Notes under the pieces: generated by a model
Told to the model about the DNA's origin: nothing
The model's database searches: none
Seen by the model: only the letters and a program-made list of their open reading frames with translations
In this document: piece by piece, positions 5,805-7,662 of the stretch
Position numbering within the stretch: position 1 is the first letter of the stretch
Layout: each line of letters opens with the position of its first letter
DNA from: Lachnospiraceae bacterium
Lineage (GTDB): Bacteria > Bacillota > Clostridia > Lachnospirales > Lachnospiraceae
Assembly (NCBI GenBank): GCA_017473665.1
Contig: JAFUKK010000017.1
Location: 1 to 7,662, forward strand
Direction of reading: 5' to 3'
Length of the DNA stretch: 7,662 bases
Position numbers and translations under genes: made by a program

Positions 5805-6602
5805 TCACACTTCCACAATAATCTTTTTGGGACACTTCTCCGCACAGATGCCACAACCGGTGCATTTCTCATGATCGATAATAGCATGAAAATCCTCTAC
5901 TTTGACTGCACCATTGGGACAATTTTTCACACAAATACCACAACCGATACAGCCGGTGCTACATGCTTTCATGGTCACCGGGCCCTTATCCGCCGAGCTG
6001 CATGCCACTTCTACTTTAGCCTCATAAGGTATCAAAGAAATTAAATGCTTAGGGCAACTGCTGATACATTTACCGCAGGCCTTACATTTCTCCTTATCTA
6101 CCACTGCCACACCATCCACTACGTGAATAGCATCAAAGGGACAAGCCTTTACACAGCTGCCGTATCCCAGGCAGCCACTATTACAACTCTTGGGACCACC
6201 TGCAGGTACATAGCTCATCATACTGCAATCCTGTACGCCAAAGTAATCATAGTCCTGCTTTGCCTTATCACAAGTACCCACACAGTGTACAAAAGCAACC
6301 TGTTTCACCCCGGCCCGGGCCTCAACCCCCATAATTGTACTGATTTGGGCCGCCACTGATTCTCCTCCTACGGGACAGGCATTTACATCAGCCTCTCCTT
6401 TGGCAATGGCTGCCGCCAATCCGGAACAACCTGCATATCCGCATCCACCACAGTTATTACCGGGCAATACAGCTAACACAGCCTCTTCCTTTTCATCCAC
6501 TTCAACCTTAAACTTTAAGCCTGCAATACCCAAAAACAGACCAACAAATATACCAACCACGCCTACCACAACAGCAGCCGTCATAATTCCTGTCAAATTC
6601 AT
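5805..6602 (-). CDS. rnfB: Rnf electron transport complex, iron-sulfur subunit B
   Basis: RnfB takes electrons from reduced ferredoxin and passes them into the membrane-bound Rnf complex, which reduces NAD+ while pumping Na+ or H+. The protein has 265 residues: one N-terminal membrane anchor (about 5-28), then the RnfB four-cysteine iron-sulfur domain (Cys51, 54, 59 in CGGCGYAGC, and Cys76), the HCVGTC segment (107-111), and two ferredoxin-like double-cluster modules. The first module uses cysteines 140, 144, 150, 154 and 173, 176, 179, 183. The second uses 214, 218, 221, 224, 228 and 247, 250, 253, 257. There are 25 cysteines in all, enough for about five [4Fe-4S] clusters (inference from the motifs). 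It starts 43 bp after rnfA with AAGGAAGG upstream, and ends TGA followed by a second TGA. Confidence 0.96.
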   Translation of the reverse strand: MNLTGIMTAAVVVGVVGIFVGLFLGIAGLKFKVEVDEKEEAVLAVLPGNNCGGCGYAGCSGLAAAIAKGEADVNACPVGGESVAAQISTIMGVEARAGVKQVAFVHCVGTCDKAKQDYDYFGVQDCSMMSYVPAGGPKSCNSGCLGYGSCVKACPFDAIHVVDGVAVVDKEKCKACGKCISSCPKHLISLIPYEAKVEVACSSADKGPVTMKACSTGCIGCGICVKNCPNGAVKVEDFHAIIDHEKCTGCGICAEKCPKKIIVEV

Positions 6603-6645
6603 ACGTTAACCCTTCCTTTCCACAATCTGCATCCGGTGTACTTAC

Positions 6646-7230
6646 CTACAACAAACCGGAAAAGCCACAGAATGCAATGGCCATAAGACCTGCAGTTAAC
6701 AATACCTGGGGCATACCTTTGAAAGGTTCGGGTATATCGTTATGCTCCATCTTCTCCCGGATACCGGCCAAAATCACTATAGCAATGGTAAAACCTGCCG
6801 CAGTAGCAAAACCGTTAACAATACCTGCTAAAATACCATATTCCTTCTGTACATTAGTCAGTGCCACACCCAGTACCGCGCAGTTGGTGGTAATCAGGGG
6901 CAGATATACACCCAAAGCCTGATACAGTGCCGGAAGCGCTTTTCGCAAAAACATTTCTACAAACTGCACCAATGCCGCAATGACTAAAATAAATACGATA
7001 GTCTGTAGATATTCGATATGAAATCTCTGTAATACAAATTTATAGATTACTCCGGCCACTGCACTTGCCAGAGTAATAACAAAAATAACAGCGGTACCCA
7101 TACCCAAAGCCGTATTGGTCTTTTTGGATACTCCAAGGAAAGGACATAACCCCAAAAACTGACTCAGCACTACATTGCTGACCAAAGAGGAGCTGATTAA
7201 AATAATCAATAAATCTTTTACCGTATCCAT
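6646..7230 (-). CDS. rnfA: Rnf electron transport complex, membrane subunit A
   Basis: This integral membrane subunit of the ferredoxin:NAD+ oxidoreductase has 194 residues, the usual RnfA/RsxA length. It has about six hydrophobic spans. Diagnostic segments are SNVVLSQFLGLCPFLGVSKK near the N-terminus and LPLITTNCAVLGVAL (110-124). Cys29 and Cys117 match the conserved cysteines that, with their counterparts in RnfE, hold an iron-sulfur centre inside the membrane in solved Rnf structures. Its ATG at 7230 directly follows the rnfE stop codon (TAA-ATG with no gap). An AGGAGGAG inside the end of rnfE serves as its ribosome binding site, so the two subunits are probably translationally coupled and made in equal amounts. 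Confidence 0.97.
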   Translation of the reverse strand: MDTVKDLLIILISSSLVSNVVLSQFLGLCPFLGVSKKTNTALGMGTAVIFVITLASAVAGVIYKFVLQRFHIEYLQTIVFILVIAALVQFVEMFLRKALPALYQALGVYLPLITTNCAVLGVALTNVQKEYGILAGIVNGFATAAGFTIAIVILAGIREKMEHNDIPEPFKGMPQVLLTAGLMAIAFCGFSGLL

Positions 7231-7662
7231 TTATTTCTCCTCCTTTTCCAAATCTATTGTGGCAGCACTTTCGTCATACAATCTCTGGCCACACCCCAAA
7301 TCACCACAATTCATACAGTCATGCGCACAGCCCACAGGCTCCACTACCTGCTTGCCCTGCTTCTTACGGGATAACTTCAGATAATTCTGAAAAGCTGTCA
7401 ATGCAGCCAATACAAAGAATGCTCCCGGAGCCAATATAAAGATATTGATAGGTCCAAAAGAATCGGGCATAATGGCATAATCAAATAGGGTACCCGCTCC
7501 TAAAAGCTCACGAAATGCACCGATACAGGTAAGCGCAAAGGAGAAACCCAGTCCCATTCCCAAGCCATCAAACAAAGAAGGGATTGGGGGATTGGTATAG
7601 GCATAACTCTCTGCTCTACCAAGAATAATACAGTTTACTACAATCAAAGGAATATACACGCC
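7231..7662 (-). CDS. rnfE: Rnf electron transport complex, membrane subunit E (partial, N-terminus beyond right edge)
   Basis: The C-terminal 143 residues of RnfE are present; the frame is open to the right edge, where the codon at 7662-7660 is Gly of the (G)VYIPLIVVNCIILGRAE segment. That segment holds one of the conserved cysteines paired with RnfA across the membrane. Further spans follow (DGLGMGLGFSFALTCIGAFRE, NIFILAPGAFFVLAALTAF). After the last span comes a basic stretch (KLSRKKQGKQ) and a cysteine-rich tail with spacing C-x3-C-x2-C-x4-C (GCAHDCMNCGDLGCGQ), then an acidic end. The tail resembles an iron-sulfur or metal ligand set and is not part of the core RnfE fold. In the common clostridial order C-D-G-E-A-B, the remaining subunits should lie just beyond the right edge. 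Confidence 0.94.
   Translation of the reverse strand, partial: GVYIPLIVVNCIILGRAESYAYTNPPIPSLFDGLGMGLGFSFALTCIGAFRELLGAGTLFDYAIMPDSFGPINIFILAPGAFFVLAALTAFQNYLKLSRKKQGKQVVEPVGCAHDCMNCGDLGCGQRLYDESAATIDLEKEEK

Noticed and set aside
6400..6609. Plus-strand open frames opposite rnfB and rnfA (6045-6359, 6400-6609, 6677-6922)
   Set aside because: They are antisense to clear Rnf genes and have low-complexity translations (Ala, Thr, Pro-rich) mirroring the membrane and cysteine codons of the opposite strand.

Overview
The window looks like chromosomal DNA from an anaerobic, low-to-moderate GC Firmicute, most likely a Lachnospiraceae-type Clostridium relative. The evidence is the Rnf gene order E-A-B, a full-length frame of about 495 codons for threonine synthase, strong AGGAGG ribosome binding sites and short intergenic gaps. 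The standard genetic code is in use: genes here end in TAA, TAG and TGA. I see no rRNA, tRNA, CRISPR array, insertion sequence or phage gene.

Left block, all on the minus strand. A partial M24 Xaa-Pro aminopeptidase (1-1165) runs off the left edge and sits 47 bp downstream of deoC (1213-1878), probably in one transcript. A 207-bp gap (1879-2085) follows, holding the thrC terminator and a possible leader hairpin in front of deoC. Next is thrC (2086-3573), which is interrupted by a single in-frame TAA at codon 345; both halves otherwise match threonine synthase in one frame.

Middle block. thrC and a plus-strand gene (3781-4602) are transcribed divergently from two good sigma-70-type promoters. 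A near-perfect 26-bp inverted repeat lies between them and takes in the start of both -35 elements. The plus-strand gene encodes an uncharacterised protein read here as AP2-like / decayed HNH / AP2-like, probably a DNA-binding protein derived from a homing-endonuclease-type ancestor. It converges on the right block across a bidirectional terminator at 4631-4652.

Right block, all on the minus strand. This is the 3' end of an rnf operon: rnfE (partial, 7231-7662), rnfA and rnfB, encoding part of the ion-pumping ferredoxin:NAD+ oxidoreductase. After it comes a membrane-anchored GH25-like protein (4656-5756) that has lost key catalytic acids and looks like a pseudo-muramidase. The gaps are 0, 43 and 48 bp with no terminator visible between genes, so the four are probably co-transcribed.

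The items most worth following up are the AP2/HNH-derived protein with its operator-like repeat, the interrupted thrC, and the catalytically degenerate GH25 protein attached to the rnf operon.
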